Notes under the pieces: generated by a model
The model's database searches: none
Told to the model about the DNA's origin: nothing
The model's input: the letters and a program-made list of their open reading frames with translations, nothing else
Assembly (NCBI RefSeq): GCF_030209475.1
Contig: NZ_JARVRW010000002.1
Span: forward strand, 310,001 to 374,000
Length of the DNA stretch: 64,000 nucleotides
Source: Microbacterium sp. lyk4-40-TSB-66
Lineage (GTDB): Bacteria; Actinomycetota; Actinomycetes; Actinomycetales; Microbacteriaceae
Direction of reading: 5' to 3'
Program-made: the position numbers and the translations under genes
Shown here: piece after piece, positions 61,276 to 64,000 of the stretch
How positions within the stretch are numbered: the stretch's first letter is position 1
Layout of the letters: the number at the start of each line of letters is the position of its first letter

Positions 61276-61320
61276 GTTGACGCAAGTCAAGCAATAGGCG
61301 TATCGTTGACATCAGTCAAC
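61276..61320. promoter_or_regulatory. Promoter and two MarR-type operators of the MFS-marR operon
   Basis: Two inverted repeats 29 bases apart: GTTGACGCAAGTCAA (61276-61290) and GTTGACATCAGTCAAC (61305-61320, near-perfect). The first includes a -35 match TTGACG (61277-61282); TATCGT (61301-61306) could be the -10 with an 18-base spacer. Binding by the MarR protein of the operon would block this promoter. Confidence 0.7.
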
Positions 61321-61369
61321 TAATCGCGCCATCGTCGTCGCGGCATCCGTCCCCCACGTGGAGTTCCGC

Positions 61370-63130
61370 ATGACAACCACTTCCCCTGAGACCGCCGCCC
61401 CGCGGCGCGTGCTCCCGGCCCTCATCGGGCTGCTGCTCGGCACCTTCGTGTCGATGCTCGCCTCGACCGTCGTCTCGACGTCGCTGCCGGTCATCGTGCA
61501 CGACCTGTCGGGCGACCAGAACGCCTACACCTGGGTCATCACGGCGACCCTCCTCACCACCGCGATCTCGACCCCCATCTGGGGCAAGCTCGCCGACCTG
61601 TTCAACCGCAAGGTGCTGATCCAGGTCGCGATCGCCATCTTCGTGCTCGCCACCGCGGCCGCCGGGTTCTCGCAGAACACCGAGATGCTCATCGCCTTCC
61701 GCGCGGTGCAGGGCCTGGGTGCCGGCGGTCTCGCCGCCCTCAGCCAGGTCATCATGGCCGACATCATCAGCCCCCGCGAGCGCGGCCGCTACATGGGCCT
61801 GTTCGGCGCGGTCATGGCCGTCGCGACCGTGGGCGGCCCGCTGCTCGGCGGCGTCATCACCGACGCCTTCGGCTGGCGCTGGAACTTCTTCGTCGCCCTC
61901 CCCTTCGCCGTCGCCGCCCTGCTCATCCAGCAGCGCACGCTGCACCTGCCGGTCCGCGCGAAGCGCAAGGTCAAGATCGACTACGTCGGCATCGTGCTGC
62001 TGTCGACAGCGGTGTCGCTGCTGCTGATCTGGGTGACCAACGCCGGCACCTCCTTCGACTGGGCGAGCCTCGAGACCACCCTCATGGTCGGTGGCGCCGT
62101 GCTGGCAGCGGTCCTGTTCATCGTCGTCGAGCTCCGCTCGTCCGAGCCGCTCGTTCCTCTCACCCTCTTCCGCGACGCCACCTTCACACTCGCCACGATC
62201 GCCTCGATCGCGACGGGACTGGCCATGTTCGGAACGTCGGTCTTCCTCAGCCAGTACATGCAGATGGCCCGTGGCGCCACGCCCACCGAGGCCGGCGTCA
62301 TGACCATCCCGATGATCGGCGGCCTGCTCGTGGCATCCATCGTCGTCGGTGCCCTGATCTCCCGCTTCGGTCGCTGGAAGCCGTTCCTCATCGCCGGTGG
62401 AGTGCTGCTGATCGCCGGATCGTTCCTGCTGTCGACCATCCACTACGACACCAACTTCGCCCTTGTCTCGCTGTACATGTTCCTCCTGGGCGCGGGCGTC
62501 GGCATGACCATGCAGAACCTCGTGCTCATCGTGCAGAACACCGCCGACCCCGCCCAGATGGGAGCCGCGAGCTCGGGGGTGACGTTCTTCCGCAGCCTCG
62601 GCGGCACGATCGGCGTCTCGGTCATGGGTGCCGCTCTCGCCAGCATGGCGACGAGCCTGTTCACCGACCGCGCGGCAGACCTGCAGGCGGCGATCATGGG
62701 TCTGGGCGCGAACGGCGCCGCCGTGGCCCAGTCGCTGCAGTCCGGAACGATCCCGCAGGTCTCGGCGCTGCCCGAGAGCGTCCGCATCATCGTCGAGGAC
62801 ATCTACGCGCAGTCCATCGCCCACTCGTTCCTCATCGCGGTGCCGGTCGCGGTGGTCAGCCTCGTCGCCATCCTGTTCCTGCCGAACCGTCCGCTGACCC
62901 GCATGACCACGAGCGAGCGCGTGGCGGCGAGCGAAGCCGACCTCGCGACCGTCTCCGTCCCCGCGGCCATGGCCACCCTCTCCGCGACCGGATCGGTGCG
63001 GACCCTGGATGCTTCCACCGACCCCCGTGCCGGCGACGGCGCCCTCGCCGCCACCGGTTCGGTCAGGACCGTGGATGCCGCGACCTCCCGCCGCACCCAC
63101 CGCGACGCCGAGATGGGAGAGGATGGCTGA
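61370..63130 (+). CDS. EmrB/QacA-type MFS drug efflux transporter
   Basis: A 586-residue protein with 14 membrane segments (DHA2 family): LLLGTFVSMLASTVVSTSLP, WVITATLLTTAISTPIWGKL with the GKLADLFNRK loop, and RAVQGLGAGGLAALSQ. The last ~80 residues are an extra cytoplasmic tail with the phrase ATGSVRT twice. It should export hydrophobic drugs with protons. ATG 61370 follows GTGGAG. The marR gene begins inside its 3' end. Confidence 0.92.
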   Translation: MTTTSPETAAPRRVLPALIGLLLGTFVSMLASTVVSTSLPVIVHDLSGDQNAYTWVITATLLTTAISTPIWGKLADLFNRKVLIQVAIAIFVLATAAAGFSQNTEMLIAFRAVQGLGAGGLAALSQVIMADIISPRERGRYMGLFGAVMAVATVGGPLLGGVITDAFGWRWNFFVALPFAVAALLIQQRTLHLPVRAKRKVKIDYVGIVLLSTAVSLLLIWVTNAGTSFDWASLETTLMVGGAVLAAVLFIVVELRSSEPLVPLTLFRDATFTLATIASIATGLAMFGTSVFLSQYMQMARGATPTEAGVMTIPMIGGLLVASIVVGALISRFGRWKPFLIAGGVLLIAGSFLLSTIHYDTNFALVSLYMFLLGAGVGMTMQNLVLIVQNTADPAQMGAASSGVTFFRSLGGTIGVSVMGAALASMATSLFTDRAADLQAAIMGLGANGAAVAQSLQSGTIPQVSALPESVRIIVEDIYAQSIAHSFLIAVPVAVVSLVAILFLPNRPLTRMTTSERVAASEADLATVSVPAAMATLSATGSVRTLDASTDPRAGDGALAATGSVRTVDAATSRRTHRDAEMGEDG

Positions 63131-63596
63131 CGTGATGAGCGACGTGACCGATGACCGCCGAGTGGCCGTACAGGCCCTGGAATCGTCGTTCTCGGAGCTC
63201 ATGACCGTGTTCCGCCGCTTCGTCTCCGAGGCGGCGGAACGCGTGAGCCCCGGAATGCTCCCGGCCACGTTCAAGGCTCTCTCCGTCGTGAGCCGGTTCG
63301 GGCCGCTGACCCTCTCGGCCCTGGCCGAACGCCTGGCCGCCGACAAGGGCTTCCTCAGCCGGTCGATCACCGAGCTCGAGGAGCTCGGGCTCGTCACCCG
63401 CACCCCCGACCCCAACGACGGCCGCTCGCGCCTCATCGCCGTCACCGAGCTCGGCCATCGCCGGCTCGCCGACGCGCGCGCTCCGCATGAGAGCCGACTC
63501 TTCGAGGCCATCGCCGACTGGTCGATCGACGACATCCGCCACCTCTCGACGCTGCTGCACGCGCTGGCCGTGGGAGAGGTCCCGGCGCGGGACTGA
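63123..63596 (+). CDS. MarR-family transcriptional regulator
   Basis: A 157-residue winged-helix repressor: FKALSVVSRFGPLTLSALAE, LAADKGFLSRSITELEELGL and TPDPNDGRSRLIAVTELGHR (wing). It overlaps the end of the MFS gene by 8 bases and probably represses the operon through the two boxes at 61276-61320 until a substrate of the pump binds. Confidence 0.9.
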   Translation: MADVMSDVTDDRRVAVQALESSFSELMTVFRRFVSEAAERVSPGMLPATFKALSVVSRFGPLTLSALAERLAADKGFLSRSITELEELGLVTRTPDPNDGRSRLIAVTELGHRRLADARAPHESRLFEAIADWSIDDIRHLSTLLHALAVGEVPARD

Positions 63597-63780
63597 GGTC
63601 TTCGACCCTGCGGCGCGCCCCGGTGGTGGGCGCGGCCCGGACGGACGGCCCTCGACGGGTGCCGGCGGCGGCACCCGCCGGCACCGTGGCGCGCACCGCC
63701 GTGGCGGGGTCGGCCACTCCGTGCCGCCGCCGCTGGCGATGCCTCTGCCGCCGCCGCCCCACGCTGCCACTACCGCCTGA
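63597..63780. other. Non-coding region after marR
   Basis: No gene seen. It contains GC-rich hairpin potential (GGTGCCGGCGG with CCGCCGGCACC, about 63658-63687) that could end the MFS-marR transcript. Confidence 0.4.
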
Positions 63781-63836
63781 CGCTGCCGCTGCCGCTGCCG
63801 CTGCCGCTGCCGCTGCCGCTGCCGCTGCCGCTGCCG
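63781..63836. repeat. Hexanucleotide microsatellite (CGCTGC)n
   Basis: Nine exact tandem copies of CGCTGC (63781-63834) plus two further bases. It is outside any supported gene. Confidence 0.95.
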
Positions 63837-63967
63837 AAGCAAACTCGCCGATCGGGCTTCGCGACACGGTGACGGCGGCGAAACACCATCGAGACAATGA
63901 CGCGCTTGACTGGGATCGTCGGGGCGGAGCCGCCTCGATTGCGAACACCCGCGAGAGAGAGCGCCCG

Positions 63968-64000
63968 ATGAGATTCCGATCGACGCGTCCCGAGGCCGCC
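63968..64000 (+). CDS. Start of a possible gene running off the window
   Basis: ATG 63968 preceded by the purine-rich GAGAGAGAG at 63951-63960 starts MRFRSTRPEAA, open to the end. Too short to identify. Confidence 0.35.
   Translation, partial: MRFRSTRPEAA

Noticed and set aside
61316..63535. A 739-codon minus-strand frame opposite the MFS pump and marR
   Set aside because: Antisense shadow with His/Asp/Gly/Arg-rich composition; the plus-strand genes have clear families.
63781..63836. The hexamer array as part of a coding gene (poly-Ala or CR repeats on either strand)
   Set aside because: The surrounding frames have no ribosome-binding site, family match or sensible composition.

Overview
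The window is high-GC DNA with dense operons, many ATGA/GTGA stop-start overlaps, GTG and TTG starts, and heavy use of GATGCC/GCATCC. Together with CydABDC, CsoR, DUF3105/DUF305 and MmyB-type XRE genes, this points to an actinobacterium of the Microbacteriaceae, most likely Microbacterium (inferred from sequence style, not from a search). No rRNA, tRNA, CRISPR array, integrase or transposase was seen.

Layout. 1-6.1 kb: start of a 6-phosphogluconate dehydrogenase, a DUF151 protein, a NarL-type two-component pair divergent from a FtsX-type ABC transporter, and a CsoR/CopZ copper pair with its operator. 6.3-18.1 kb: a polymorphic-toxin locus read leftwards. It has one large Rhs/YD-repeat surface protein split by an in-frame TAA, two partial Rhs copies (orphan tips) with different C-terminal domains, and small lower-GC genes behind each tip that look like immunity genes. 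One orphan tip is fused in frame to a truncated TPR-like gene. 18.3-24.9 kb: a PadR regulator divergent from cydABDC. 25.0-36.0 kb: molybdenum block with modABC, a HTH-TOBE protein, moaA-moeB-moeA-moaC-moaD and moaE-mogA, interrupted by an XRE/SDR pair. 36.0-46.8 kb: NAD-binding SDR/DUF2867 protein, carboxylesterase, MHS-type MFS transporter, HerA-like ATPase, PAP2 phosphatase, Bcr/CflA-type exporter and a DUF3105/DUF305 pair. 47.4-52.5 kb: sugar ABC transporter divergent from its LacI regulator. 52.5-57.2 kb: a 1550-residue cell-wall nuclease/5'-nucleotidase. 57.5-58.7 kb: rplL/rplJ with leader. 58.9-64 kb: AbiEi-like protein, SIP-domain fragment under a probable iron box, YqaJ-type nuclease, and a 14-TM MFS pump with its MarR regulator.

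How the genes work together. ModABC imports molybdate, and the MoaA/MoaC, MoaD/MoaE/MoeB and MogA/MoeA steps turn it into molybdenum cofactor. CydABDC builds a bd-type oxidase. The Rhs locus is the most unusual part: its arrangement fits tip exchange by recombination through a shared block of about 0.4-1.25 kb present three times. A second theme is non-coding: several families of long imperfect inverted repeats sit between or at the ends of genes, and three terminators share a GGATGCC/GGCATCC core.
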